64,000 bases of DNA from Warburgia ugandensis (Eukaryota; Streptophyta; Magnoliopsida; Canellales; Canellaceae): contig CP141130.1 in the NCBI GenBank assembly GCA_035236585.1, positions 77,757,944 to 77,821,943 of the forward strand, read 5' to 3'. Both the position numbers and the translations under genes were made by a program. The number at the start of each line of letters is the position of its first letter. Within the stretch, counting starts at the first letter, position 1. Of the stretch, positions 1 to 12,655 are shown piece after piece. Below the pieces are notes generated by a model, which was not told where the DNA came from, did no database searches, and worked only from the letters and a program-made list of their open reading frames with translations.

Positions 1-3000
1 CTTATTTAATAAATCCTCCCCTCTTCATCTAATGGCAATTACCAAATGGACACCCAATCCCTACAAATCAGATCATATCAGCATTGACATTGATGGTACC
101 AAAGCCTTCTAGCACAGTGGGACAAGGATAAGTCTCCCACCTGGGTGACAAGGGTTCAAGGCTGTGCATCTGGTGTGTGTGTAACTTCCAAAAAGAGGGA
201 AAAACAGTGCAGACACAGATCAGAAAATGAAAATAAATGGAGAAGAAATGAAACTATGAAAAGAAACGCCCATTTCATTCAAGAGATATTAACAGATAAT
301 AAGAAAAACCAACAAGAAACTCAACAGAGATAGATTACTAGAAGAAATTTTTGCCAGAAAGAAGATCCTCAACTAAAAAAATGATAAAAAAATGGAAACA
401 TAGAAGTACATCTATTCAAAATGAAAATACCCATTAAAAAGCAGTTAATTATATTGACTATCACAGGCGTTCTACCATTAATAGAAGAAAAACATGGTAT
501 CTTTCTCCCTATTCATGACCGATCGATATACAACAACTTGGCACCAACTTTTGCCCTCCTTTAGCATTCACCTGGCTTTGAGCTAGAGTAAGCACATAAT
601 TGGATGAACTGATAGTAAATGAATTCCTTGTGTTTCATTCAGATTGTTGCTTCAAATTTCAAATGTCTAAATGCACCAGCAAGTTCTGAAACATAAAGTT
701 AGCACTAACATCGTAGCTTTTGTATTTTATCTAGGCTTGGGCCTTGTATATCAAGAGCCAATGTCAGTATTCTGTTTAGCTAGTTCCTTTCTTACAACAC
801 TCTTGTTGACTTGCACACTAAAATTCTCAACAAACACATATATGCTCCTAGCAGTATTCAACATCCATACATGTTACCCAATGCAGTCAACAAACCCATA
901 ACTTGGTACCTCTGGTCAACAGTAGAAGTGTGCATGGATCTTGATGCTCTCCACTTCTCTATTTTAGCGTTTCTACCATGTATTTCATCATCACAATTTT
1001 GTAACTTCGACCATCTATAACAAGATCACGAACTTCTCATCATGATACCCTGCATGGGAAAGATTGTTGATATGAGGCAGATCACCTAAAGCTTGAGGTT
1101 TACCTCAACAATGCTTGTTCCTTCATTTTCATAAATGGTCTCTTCTTTTAGAGTTCAGCCATACATCTTTATTTGTTGATTCATGATACTCTTTCCCTTC
1201 TTAATAATAATCTTTGTCAGTAGATAATAACATCTACATCCTTTATTGAGCACATACAGTGAAGCAATCACTCATCGTTTGCACTTGGAGCAAATGCACA
1301 AGACTGATTTGGTGTTGCAGGTTGTTATTAATTTGAGGGAGGACCAGGAGCAGTTGTGCTACCAGTTGACTCTTTTCAAATGTAGAAAAGTTGTGCAGCA
1401 GTTGAATTGAACCTGTTATACAGCCTAGTCAGGTTGATCCAGTCCTTTCTCAAGACTACTTTGATCATGACGAGCAGACTACCTCAATCTCCATCGCAGT
1501 TGAGTTTCTCCTTGTCCAGCTGTATGAAACCGATACTCAAACCCCATTGTACCTCTACAAGCTTTTGGAGGAATACATGGAGAACACTGGAGTAGTACAA
1601 AGAGCACCTTATGAAGCTAAAAGTATTTTTTCCAATTCTGGAAGCATAGCATGCTTCCCTTGCAGCAACAATCATTATTGTATTGGGACACACTGAACTT
1701 TTCTCAAAATTTAATTTTGTCAACAAGAAAAGATCATAATTATTGGAACAAGTTTACGTTGGAGACATTTTCCTTGTCACAAGAAGAAACTTTTCCTTTA
1801 TCCAACTACAACCTTATAGCTTATATTTGCTCTTTAGTTAAACCATGTACCTTATAATTGTTCTTGCAACCTTCTGAATGATCCTTAAGCTTCAGAATGG
1901 TAAGCTTATTCTAGTCAATCCAAGATTTCCCCAACATCTTATGGTCAAAATCACAACTATCAACCTTACTTATCTCAAGTTCTCCTCTTACTACAGGGAG
2001 AGACACTTCCTCCTAAATATTGAGATCACATTTTTGCCTTGTGCTTTTGCAGCTTCACATGGGAGCTTGATGTGGGCGAATTAGTTGGTGGACTTGCTGC
2101 CAGAGTTGCTCGTCTCAACTATCACATTGTGTCCTCAAAAATCTAAAATTCCTAATCCACTAATAAGTACCAGTGATGGTTGCAAGTCATGCATTTTCTG
2201 GCTCAACGTGCAAAGCAACTGAAGAAATTATATTCATTTCACATGTTCTAGCAGGTGACAACCAACAGTATGCTGTAATGAAAACTATAAGTGCACAAAA
2301 TGACATACCAAAACTACCTCATAGGATAAAAAACAGAGCATAAGTGATATAAACTTCAACTAACAGAAGGAAAATGCAGGACTAAGAATCTCACATAAAT
2401 CTGATTATGCAATCGTAAAACAGAAAATTTTGAATTCTTTTAATTTGTAAAACATTTAAAAAATAAAATGAAGCAAGAAACTTTAGATTGTCAAGTTCCA
2501 TTCCTTAACTTCTCTTCTTACTATTTGATTTACATTTCAAGCCAAAACAATGTTCTGAATCAAGAATTTTCTTCTAATGAAGCTTCATAGAGAAACTTAT
2601 CAACAAGAAAACTAAAGCAGAACCCAATAAACATATGTTGAGACTTCTGAAAATTACTCTAACAATTACCAGAACCGAAGTTCAAGTATCAGATACTTGG
2701 AGAGAAACAAGTGAAGAAATCCTGACAATTTCTTCAGTCCTTTCTCCATTGTTTAATAACCTCTGCATCAATCCTCAGCTTGCTGAATCGATGAGGTCAT
2801 AACTTGAGTGCCTGCTTTGACGTTCTATCATATCAAGACATTCAAAATCATTTTAGACCTTCCAAGTTACTGGAAAATTGACCACATCAATTATTGACAG
2901 CCTGAATCAAGTGAATTTTAACTTGCCCAGATGTCATCTAAGCCCGAATTTTTTGAACATTTTTACCTTGTTCAGTTGTTATCTAAGTCCGAAGTAGTTT

Positions 3001-4575
3001 ATTTGACTTAGCAAATTTCTCATGAGGTTGCATTTGGCAATTGGAGATTATGAAATATGGTCTATCACAGTTTCACCATTCATAAGACACGAAGATAAAA
3101 TTGAATTTGTTAAATTAAATATGAGTCTCCTTCTTTATCCAATGATTCAAAATTGTGATAGGTTAAGAACTTAAAGTGAAGGCTACAGAAAGCACCATTC
3201 ATAAACAAACGAATTAAAAAAGGAAGCCACTGCTTAGAACAAGACAACTGTATCTTTTTAAGATCAAGTCTGAGAGAGGACGAGATATTAGTCGGCTCTT
3301 TCAGTTTTATCAGGGACCCTTTTATCCCAATGTTGCTGAGGTAAAACTAGAGAACTTCATACGCAAAGGAATCCACAATGCTTCTCTTTCTTTCCTTTTT
3401 CTGCTACAAGGGAAGAACTTTACAAACATAAAACTCCGCACCCTATTACTGACACCATTGGGCTATTGAGGCTTTTGTGCGCTCTCTTCCTGCTAAAATA
3501 CGATTCATCTGGCGACTATTCATTGACTTAAATTGCAACTTTATTGAATAAGAGTCCCAGTTGTGTGCAACCCAATTCCATATTGGATCCATCCTAGAGT
3601 ATTACCACCAAACCCATTTAAGTTGCTAACTCCATTCGGTCAGGGTCACTGCCACCCATGAGTAAAACTAGTCGGTCACAAGCTGGTTACACCAAGTCTT
3701 AATGGAATTCAAACCCGAATAAAATCCAGAATCATGGACATGTTGAACAAACCAATTCATTCTAGATTTAAAAAATAACAATAAAATGGGAGGCGAATTT
3801 TTCTTACAGAGGGGAAGCATCGGATTCCTAGGTTCTTCGGTGGCGGAGAAATTTCTGTTACTTTATAGGGATAGCTTTCGCGGGGCCGATCTTTCTCTCT
3901 CTTCTTGCAGAAAACTTGAGGCCCATAATTCTGCAAATTTTGGATTATTTACAACAAAGGCAGATTCTTTACGTGAAAAAAAGCACCAGTACAAAGGATA
4001 GAAAGCTCGGAATGGCAGGCCAAGGGAGAAATGTATGAAAACCTTCGTTAAACGGTGGTTTTCGCACCTTCTGAAATGTAATCCTGTTCGACGCCAACGC
4101 CATTCTCTCTCTCTCTCTCTCTCTCAAGCTGGTCTCCGCATTTGTTTCTGCGTGGATGGCAAAAAGAAAAGAGACCAGAAAACAGTCTTTGGATTTCTCC
4201 AGCCTACTTTGCAGGGATACCCCTTTCTTTTTAAATGACAATCGTGTCCCCAAGATTTAGGCGTTCCAGTGCTGCACGCTGGAAATCTAACAATGGGACC
4301 CACGTTTGGTGATCTACACCGTTATTTGCTCCTCATCGTCTTAGATAGAATTGTTGAATGATCCTGATCACTGCTATACTAGAATTGATGGCCCGAAATT
4401 GGAAGCCCACTCTCCAAGCGGACATGTTTGGCAACAGTTAGAAAGACAAGGACAAAGGAGAGATACAAGAAGGATGTGGTGGCCATGAGAGTGTTGGTCG
4501 AGTGGCTAAAGTTTTCCCAAGGGAGGTTGGATATTTCCTTGCAACTAACAGTTCAATTGCTTGGCTACGTAAAAC
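1..4575. other. Intergenic DNA, no supported gene
   Basis: Apart from the SINE at 96-190 I find no gene here. Frames are short and broken. The longest suggestive one is an ATG-less + strand frame of 95 codons at 1412-1696, which I do not recognise. A short CT microsatellite sits at about 4104-4125. Confidence 0.6.
96..190 (+). mobile_element. tRNA-derived SINE fragment (family 1)
   Basis: An A-box-like stretch (tagcacagtgg, near 112) is followed about 40 bases later by a B-box-like stretch (gggttcaaggctg, near 151). That spacing is typical of a pol III promoter in a tRNA-derived SINE. A second copy with the same order of motifs lies at 49103-49190, which supports a dispersed family rather than chance. 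Confidence 0.5.
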
Positions 4576-4741
4576 AGGCCCCATTGCACGAAGCTCCCTC
4601 CTATGCAGGGTCCAGGGAAGGGGCAGACCATATGGGCTTAAAGTACACAGCCTTACTTTATATTTTTGCAAGAGCCTGTTTCCATACGTAGAACCCGTGA
4701 CCTTAAGTGACGACAACTTTTACTGTTGCGCCAAGGCTCAA
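4576..4741 (-). mobile_element. Au SINE, nearly full length
   Basis: Read on the - strand it has the Au SINE landmarks in order: a head close to ttgagccttggcgcaac, the B-box region around gaccttaag...gggttc, then gcaaaa...taaggctg, a segment on the gggcccttccctggaccctg theme, and the end gcaccggggc. This is one of 21 copies noted in the window. Divergence is moderate. Confidence 0.75.
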
Positions 4742-4859
4742 TTGCTATGCTATGTCTTATACTAAAACAATGTCTCCCCTACTCCCTCCTCCCTTTTAAG
4801 GAAGATGAGTTTAATATGTTTCTATTTAGGCTTAAGTTTTAAGTTGGATCGAGCTTACT

Positions 4860-5075
4860 TTATCATTTTCCTCATCAAGACCTTATCCCAATTAGGTGTT
4901 AGCAGCATAAATATTGTTCCTCCATCCCTCTATTAAGTATTGTCTTCATTTAGTTTCAAAGTTTTTAAATCATTTTTCTCCACTTTTATCCATGTTCTTT
5001 TGGCTCTTTTTCTTGCTCTTTAAACCTTCAAACTTATTTTATCTTAAAAAATTTATTTATTTTGTATTTAATTAT
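4860..5075 (-). mobile_element. RTE-type LINE 3' end fragment
   Basis: The - strand translation gives a decayed version of the C-terminal RTE tail (KRAKRTWIKV...NDLKTLKLNED), followed by the usual 3' tail reading as 'ctaattgggataaggtcttgatga'-like DNA. The same piece occurs at 29195-29560 and, on the + strand, at 27030-27315. Confidence 0.6.
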
Positions 5076-5512
5076 CTTTTAGATATTATTATATATGTGT
5101 ATATTTATTTGATTTCAAATGAGATTCTCTTCTCTCAAACTAAGAGGTAGTTGCCAAACTACCACTTCTAGCACACAAGTATCTTGCCTGTTCCTTTTTA
5201 CTTTTAAGAGACTAGAAAAACTTAATTATAAATGGTTTTGGTAATCGTGAATGAAAAAAGCAACTTCCCTTTTTCCTTTCTAGAAACCATCTATTGAAAC
5301 AATTTCTTCCCCCTCTTTCAAAATAGATGAGGTGAGTATTTACTTTTTTCTTTTCACATTTTTTTGACGAAGATGTGAGCATAAAAAGTGTTTGGAACTC
5401 TCTTTCTATGTTATTTTTTGAGTTTCTTCTTTATTCTTTTTTCTTGAGAAACTATCGATGGTGTTCGCACAAAGAAAAAGGAAAAACATATAGCACAACC
5501 AAAGTACTTAGT

Positions 5513-5678
5513 GTTGGGGTCGACCCGCATGTTGTCCATACTCATGTGAGGATACCTGATAACAATAGAAAACTGTCAGGATAAGTTTCAAACATGATGA
5601 GGATCAAATAAATAATGATTAATCAAGATACGGATCAATCCATATCCTTGTGAGCAATATATATGATGTTAGGATTTG

Positions 5679-5715
<37 letters not shown>

Positions 5716-5898
5716 AGAGAGTTGAGGAGGGCTCCTCTTGCTCCTCCTCATCCATGTAGTCTAATCAAATCATAGTGGAATCCTCCTCTCCCGTGAACAT
5801 AGGTAGAGTTTGGTCGAACCACGTAAATCTCCTTGTCTCCTTTTGTATGTGTGATTGAATCGATCATGATTGTTAGATTTATAAAATCTAGCACAACA
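5513..5898 (+). repeat. LTR of a + strand Copia-like element (5' LTR)
   Basis: The segment begins with tgttgggg and ends with gcacaaca, so it has TG...CA termini. It is followed three bases later by a good initiator-Met tRNA primer-binding site. Near its end it has the frequent Copia LTR stretch gtgaacatagg...tcgaaccacgtaaatc. It carries a (GT)n tract at 5681-5712. A partial second copy of the same LTR lies at 11759-11990. Confidence 0.7.
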
Positions 5899-5901
5899 AA
5901 G

Positions 5902-5913
5902 TGGTATTAGAGC
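5902..5913 (+). other. Primer-binding site, initiator-Met tRNA type
   Basis: tggtattagagc differs by one base from the canonical tggtatcagagc site of plant Copia elements, and it lies directly after the LTR ending at 5898. Only about 27 bases of this element's interior follow before another LTR begins at 5941. Confidence 0.65.
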
Positions 5914-5940
5914 TATAATGGAAGATCTGATCGATATTAG

Positions 5941-6343
5941 TGTTAGAGTAAAAGGATCACACACATATAGAGAACATCGGAGTTTTATGTGGTTTGACAC
6001 AAACTTGTTTACGTCCATGGGCTGCTGCAGCTTCTTTACTATAAGATTGATAAGTTACAATGGAGGAGGCTACTGCCTCTTTTCTCACAGACTGTATCTC
6101 TCTCTTACAATTCATCTTCTCTCTGTGCTCTCAAGCTCTAAACTGAGCTCTTTCTATCTATCTCTGCAGTTGTTGGTAAAGATTAGGTTCATATGGGTTG
6201 GTGGAATTAGTCACCTCCTTTTGACATTCTAGCCAAGTTAAGTACCATTAAAGAAGAAAGGAGAAAAATCTAGATGGCTGCTTGACCGATCAGCCCACCT
6301 CATTTGAAATGTTGCCTCCTCTGCCCACTCTTATTGACCAACA
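5941..6343 (-). repeat. 3' LTR of the Copia element (403 bp)
   Basis: It aligns along its length with 10311-10845 but lacks the CT/CA expansion and about 69 bases after gcagttg. Termini are TG...CA, and it abuts the polypurine tract on the interior side. Confidence 0.8.
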
Positions 6344-6414
6344 ATCTCCCACTTGAAGACTGATTTCAATCTGTCTTCACACCTCGATCACTGCAGCAGC
6401 TCTTTCTGGTGTCA

Positions 6415-9400
6415 TCATTCGTGCAGGCAAATTGAAGCTGAACATAGCTTCAGTTTGTCCATAGTCACTGTCTTTGTTAACATATCTGTTGGATTCTTAT
6501 TGCCTGGGATCTTTTTAAGTGCTAAGACTCCATCCTCTAACAGAGATCTGATGAAGTAGTAGCGAATACTAATATGCTTAGTTTTGGCATGGTATGCAGA
6601 GTTCTTTGCAAGATGAATTGCACTCTGACTGTCACTATAAAGAACATTTTTCTCTTGTTTGAATCCTAGCTCAGTTAACAAACCTTGAAGCCAAATCATT
6701 TCCTTACTTGCTTCTGTTACAGTTACATACTCAGCTTCTGTAGTGGATAGAGTAACAATCTTCTGTACTTGCGACATCCAACTAACTGCTGTTGTACTAA
6801 CTGTATACACATAACCAGTGGTGCTTCTTCTGTGATCAAGATTGCTAGCAAAATCATCATCTACAAAACCTTGAATCTTCAAATCTCATTTGCCATGTGT
6901 TAAGCACTTGTCAACTGTGCCTTGTAAGTACCGTAAAATCCACCTCATTGCTTCCCAATGAGACTTCCCTGGATTTGACATGAATTTGTTGACAACTCCC
7001 ACTGCTTGCCCAATGTCTAGCATGGTGCAGACCATGGCATACATGAGACTTCCAGTAGTTGAGGCATAAGGAAACTTAGCCACAAAGTTTCTCTCATCAT
7101 TTGTTTTGAGAGACTGTTCCTTGGATAGACGAAAATGATTTGCCAAGCGTGAGACACTGGCTTGGCTTTATCTATGGAGAATCTCTGCAAAACACGATTG
7201 ATATACTTTGCCTGAGATAACTATAATATTCCTCATTGCTTATCTCTGGTGATCCTCATCCCGAGAACTGTGATTTGCAGGGCCTAAGTCTTTCATTTCA
7301 AATTCCTTCCACAAATGTTGCTTCAATTTTTTTATGTCAGCCATATTAGAGTCTGCAACTAACATGTCATCAACATAAAGGAGCAGTATGATATAACTGG
7401 ACTTGTACCTCTTGACATAGCAACAATGATCAGCATTGCAACTCTAAAAATTGTTCTTGTGCATGAAATGATAGAACTTTCTGTACCACTGCCTTGGAAC
7501 TTGTTTCAACCCATACAAGCTTTTCTTTAGTCGGAAAACATGATCCTCTTTGCCTTCTATTGAGATTCCTTCAGGCTAGTATATGTATATTTCTTCTTTT
7601 AAGTCACCGTGAAAAAATGCAGTATTTACATCTAGTTGCTCTATATGAAGATTTTCTGTTGCAACTATACTTAGCACTGATCTGATGGTTGTAAGCTTCA
7701 CAACTGGAGAAAAAATGTATGTGTAGTCAATTCCTTCCTTCTATTGGAATCCTTTGGCTACTAGACGAGCTTTGTACCTCTTTGAACCGTCATTCTCTTT
7801 TTTGGTTCTATACACCCATTTGTTGTGAAGTGCCTTCTTTCCCTTAGGTAACTCAACTAAGTCCCAAGTCTCATTGGAGGTTAAAGACTTCATCTCATCT
7901 TTCATGGTTAGCTCCCACTAACTAGCATTATCTACCTGACATGCTTCATCATAGTACTCAGGTTCTGCTCCATCTGAAAGAAGCAGATAATTCATGTACT
8001 TTTTATTGGGTACATGAGGCCATTCTGATTTTCTAAGTTGTGGAGCTGCAGCAGGTGATTTTGGCACATTGTTCATATACTTTCTGTTAGGTACATGAGG
8101 CCATTCTGATCTCCTAGGTTGTGGGGATGCAGCAGGTGATTGCAGTGCATCATTCTTTTTAGTGCTGCTTTGTGCCATATGCTCTTCTGAATGGGACTAC
8201 ATAAGATTATCTTTTGTTGTTGGAGATTCTGGAATATCATTAATGTCCACATATTCAAAATCACCCTTTACTGAGTCACTGTGACATGTGATATTCCTTT
8301 CTTTATACATCACCTTTTCGTTGAAGATCACATCTCTGCTGCAAATCACCTTCTTGTTTTCTTCATCCCAAATGCAATAGCCAAACTCATCCTCACCATA
8401 GCCGATGACTACTTCTGCCCAAAACTGCTTTGGTAGAACTGACTATATATGAATGCTTCTGGCTCTTTCTGTCAACATTCAGTTCATACGCTCAGCTATA
8501 CCATTGTCTTAAGGCGTACCTAGCAAGGTTCTCTCCATTTTGATCCCGTGCTCATAGCAGAACTTCTTGAATTTGGTGTCTTCATATTCGTCACCATTGT
8601 CGGTTCTGAGCTTTTTGATTTTCAAACCTGTCTCATTTTCAACCATAACCTTCTATCTCCTGAAATCATCAAATACTTCAGACTTTATGCTTTAAAAAGT
8701 AAACCCATACCTTTCTAGAGTGATCATCAATGAAAGTCACAAAGTAGTGTTTCCCACCAATGGATGAGACAATCGTTAGTCCCCAGACATCAGAGTGAAC
8801 AAGTTCTAGCCTCTCATTCTTTGGGGTTCTACCACTTGTCTAAAAGCTGACCCTCTTTTGCTTTCCAAGTATGCAATCTTCACACTTGTCAATCTCTACT
8901 GACTATAGACCTGGAAGTTTCCCCTTTAAGTGCATAATCTTCATCCCTTTCTCACTCATGTAGATGAGTCTCTAGTGCCATAGATTGGAGTTTTCGTTTC
9001 CTGTTGCAACTGCAATAGAAAAGCACTCCCCTACTTTCATATAAAGAGTACCTCTCTTCTTACCCTGAGCAATTGTCATTGCGCTCTTTGAAATCTTCCA
9101 ATCATCACCACAAAAGATCGTGGTGTAACCTTCACTAGCCAATTGCCCTACTAAGATTAAGTTCTTTCTTAGGTTGGGAATGTGTCTGACATCCTTCAGG
9201 TCCCATATAGACCCATTCAACTTAATCTTCACAATACCTTTACTAATAATGACACAAGGTTGGTCATCACCAAGGTATACCTTTCCAAGGTTTCCAAGGA
9301 CATACCTCTCAAAGAGTTCTTTCTGTGAAGTAGCGTGGAACGATGCTCCATAGTCTAACACCCAAGACTCCTATTTGCTTTCCAAAGAGCATATCAATGC

Positions 9401-10212
9401 ATCATCTCCTCCTGAGGTGGAAGTAACATTTGCCTCTGCCTCTTTCTTTGGACACTTGCATTGATTTTTGTAGTGTCCTGTCTTCCCACAATTCTAGCAC
9501 TCTATATTTTTCGGGTTCTGGGATTTATTGGAATTTTTGGATTGATGCCCCTTGCTCTGTTGTGGCTATGTGATCTACCATAAACATTTCCTCTTTTGGA
9601 ACTTTTGCCTCTGCTATCAATGTTCAGAGCTAACCCTGAACTGACAGGTTCACATGACTGCATCCTAATTTCTTCTGTCAAAATCATGCTGACGACCTCG
9701 TCAAATTTCAAATTTGATTTTCTTGTGGAACTACTGATTGCAGTAACTGTGCCTTTCTAACTTTTTGGCAACTGGCTAAGAATTAGCAAAGCATGTATTT
9801 CATCACTGAAAGTGATCTCAACTGAAGCTAGTTGATCAATCACTTCATTGAAACCGTTCATGTGCCTTCTAAAACTCCCACCTTCAGGCATTTGTAAATT
9901 AAAGAGTCGTTTGATCAAATGTACCTTATATGCTATAGACGGTTGTCCATACATGCTTGATAAGGCTACCATAAGAGATGTGGTGGTCTTCTCATTTTTT
10001 ATATTGAATGCCACGGACTTTGACAATCTCAATCTTATGGTGCCAAGTGCTTTTCGATCAAGTAACGTCCACGCGGAATTATCCATGCCTTCTGGCCTTC
10101 TTTCCAATGACAAGTGAAGATCCTTTTGATATAGGTAGTCTTCAATTTGCATCTTCCATAAACTAAAATTAGTGCCATCGAACTTTTAGATCTTCTCTTT
10201 ATCTGAAGTCAT
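6415..10212 (-). pseudogene. Copia gag-pol polyprotein, broken by many stops
   Basis: On the - strand the domain order is Copia-like. Gag starts near 10212 (FDGTNFSLWKMQIEDYLY, after an early stop). A CCHC zinc knuckle near 9500 reads C-stop-NCGKTGHYKNQC, followed by the protease region WVLDYGASFHATS at about 9361. Integrase and reverse transcriptase lie across 9000-7150 and are too interrupted to read as one frame. Conserved RT tail (YATS..GSLMYAMVCT) is at about 7080-7000, and RNase H with STTEAEY, YSDSQSAIHLAKN and AKTKHI lies at 6882-6415. A segment of about 27 codons around SEWPHVPNRKYMN is tandemly duplicated at 7990-8140. The product would have copied and integrated the element; it is dead here. 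Confidence 0.85.
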
Positions 10213-10310
10213 ATCAAAGGAGCACTCATACCTAGACAGAATTAGCAAATTCTGTCACCGCGGTTGGATTCGAACGGCTTCGATGACTGCTATTAGGCTC
10301 TGATATTAGT

Positions 10311-10464
10311 TGTTAGAGTAAAAAGATCACACACATATAGAGAACACCAGAGTTTTACGTGGTTCAATACAAACTTGTCTATGTCCACTGGCTGCTGTAG
10401 CTTCTTTACTATAAGATTGATAAGATACAATGGAGGAGGCTACTGCCTCCTTTCTCACACATTG

Positions 10465-10545
<81 letters not shown>

Positions 10546-10845
10546 TCCTCTTCTCTCTATGCTCTCAAGCTCTAAACTGAGCTCTTTATATCAATTTCTG
10601 CAGTTGTACTCTACTGCCTTTGGATGATTACAAATGAGAAGAGGGAATCTTATTTATAAGCCTCAAAAAGTGTGGTTGGTAAAGATTAGGTTCATATGAG
10701 TTGGTGAAATTAGACACCTCCTTTTGACAATGCAGCCAAGTTAGGCACAATCAATGAAGAAAGGAGAAAAATATAGATGGCTGCTTAACCCATCAGCCCA
10801 CCTCATTTGAAATGTTGCCTGTTCTGCCACTCTTATTGACCAACA
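10311..10845 (-). repeat. 5' LTR of the Copia element (535 bp) with CT/CA microsatellite
   Basis: It matches the 5941-6343 LTR and contains a (CT)n(CA)n compound microsatellite at about 10467-10542. On the - strand it is followed by the primer-binding site taatatcagagc, a 10/12 match to the usual initiator-Met tRNA site. Confidence 0.8.
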
Positions 10846-11758
10846 CTCAAACCAATACAAAAAAATATGGAGAAAAGGGGGGAAAAGATGTAGCACTCCA
10901 TAACGGAGAGAGAGGAGGAAAACATACCCTTGGAGGTGAGACACTGCCTGTTGGTGAAAGAACCCGAGTACTCCTAGAAATCATTGATAATCAAGCTTAC
11001 TGAAATTGTAGAATCGAATCTGTTGATCAAACTCAACAGTAGCTATGATAAGATAGTTGAGGAATCCCAAAAGCGATGATTCACTCGTGCCATCAACCTG
11101 CTGGGTGGCCAAGTGAGACTGGGAACAACGCTCATCAGAGAGGCGCTAGAAGACATAATGATTTGCAAGCAATAAAAAAGAATGGAGCGTAGACACCAGC
11201 AGAGCGGTGAGGAAGAGAATGGGGACGATCTGAACCTGTACAAACTAAGATCACCAAATAAAGGAAAGGTGGGCAGCTGGGCTACTGCGCCCACTGGTCA
11301 ACAAATGGAGACAATGAGCGGCAGTAGTAGGATGACTCGATGAATAGTGGTGGGATGGCTGGGTGAATAGTGGTAAGATGATTCAATGAAAGGTGTCTGT
11401 GATTCTGAGTGGACTTGGTGACCATTCAGAGTGACATTTATGAGAATCTAATGATGGTGGCAGACGAGGGCGGGTACGGGGCATTGACAGGCTTTTAGGC
11501 AGCAAGCTTCTAGATGCTTATGGTACACTCAATGGCTTATTAACATTTAAACTCAGCAGAGAGTGTTGAACAGGGGGAGCAGCAACCTTCTAGGAGAAGC
11601 TACAAATACATTCAAATTGTTGATAGAGTTGCTGAAAAGCACAGACAATTATTGAAGGGAGAGCTGATTGAAAGACATACTTGTAATTTGGGAGAGCTAA
11701 ATCAAATTGAAACTATTTTGTGTATCCTCCTCCCATGGGCATGGAGAGAGATATAAAT
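10846..11758. other. Possible interior of the outer LTR element; no coding recognised
   Basis: This 0.9-kb tract lies between the - strand Copia element and the partial LTR copy at 11759. It may be the remaining interior of the element whose 5' LTR is at 5513-5898. It has no recognisable gag or pol, and only a weak purine-rich stretch (catggagagagat) lies just before 11759. Confidence 0.35.
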
Positions 11759-11990
11759 TGTTAGGGTGGACCCACATATGGTCCATACCCATGTGAGGAA
11801 TCCTAGCAACAATAGAAAACTATCAAGATAAGTTTCAAACATGATAAGGATCAAACAGATAAAGATTAATCAACAGTCAATCAGATAAGGATCATTACAT
11901 ATCCATGTGAGGAAAATTCTACATGCATACATACATATGATGTTAGGATTTGGTGTGTGTGAGGTGTGAGGGTGTAAGAGTTTCTATTTA
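11759..11990 (+). repeat. Partial second copy of the 5513-5898 LTR
   Basis: It starts tgttagggtggacc and follows the first LTR through gtgaggaatcct, caatagaaaactatca, aagtttcaaacatgat and gatgttaggattt to the GT-rich part. After that the similarity is lost, so the copy is truncated or diverged. It shares orientation with the first LTR. Confidence 0.65.
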
Positions 11991-12144
11991 GAGAGGCTTA
12001 CATCCCATGAAAAATGGTATAGGTGTTGCATAGAGTTCTTCACATGCCCCTCAGTGCATATGGGCTTGGGACTCTTCCCACATTGGTCATTTTAACAACA
12101 TCGAATAATAGTTTCTTTGCAAGAGAGATATGAATGTTGAAAAT

Positions 12145-12267
12145 AGAAGGGGAACCTTTGTACAATGGTTGAGTTTTCGCCTGTGATCTAGAGGTCACAG
12201 GTTTAAGGTGTGGAAACAAACTCTTATAAAAATTCAAGGTAAGATTGCATACTATAGACTAGTGCCC
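12145..12267 (+). mobile_element. Au SINE, 3'-truncated, with 17-bp target-site duplication
   Basis: The element opens with agaaggggaacctttg, continues through ggtcacaggtttaaggtgtgg, and stops after the tactatagac stretch. The flanking direct repeat atatgaatgttgaaaat occurs at 12128-12144 and at 12268-12284, so this shortened copy is probably the original insertion unit. Confidence 0.75.
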
Positions 12268-12655
12268 ATATGAATGTTGAAAATGGAGAGAAGACTGGTT
12301 ATACGTAAACCCAAAGTCCGATTAGGGTAATGTCTGTTTCGAGATGCTCCCAGAACAACCAACTTATGAGGTTTTTGGAATAATCTCCAGCATCAGAAAT
12401 ATTTCCCCTAGAGTACATTTGTGACCTATCTTGGACTATAGGTGTCGTGGTGTCTCCTTGTTGCAAATATGAAAACTAGTTTTATTTACAAGGTTTCATG
12501 CAAATGTGTGTGGATGTTTGATGGAGGCAGTACACATCCACATGAGGTTTTAGAGAAAATGTGAGCATAAAGAATGTCTGAAAACAGTGTTTGTCATTGG
12601 GTGAAGTTATGAAAAACCATGTGTTTATGCAGTTATATTGGCAAATTACGCAGTT

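Larger units (their letters stand above)
5941..10845 (-). mobile_element. Decayed Copia (Tork/Tnt1-like) LTR retrotransposon
   Basis: Two LTRs in direct orientation (5941-6343 and 10311-10845) bracket a gag-pol remnant read on the - strand. Both LTRs begin tgttagagtaaaa and end ttgaccaaca on the + strand. The - strand primer-binding site is at 10297-10308 and the polypurine tract (- strand aagtgggagat) at 6344-6354. No matching 5-bp target-site duplication is visible (attag before, ctcaa after). The right LTR is longer because of a CT/CA microsatellite and a segment of about 69 bases missing from the left LTR. Many stops make it inactive. Confidence 0.85.

Noticed and set aside
3969..4253. 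94-codon - strand frame with an Arg-Glu run
   Set aside because: The RERERE stretch comes from the CT microsatellite, and no domain is visible.
10327..10627. Overlapping frames rich in SLSLSL, THTHTH and CVCVCV
   Set aside because: Pure products of the CT/CA microsatellite in the Copia LTR.
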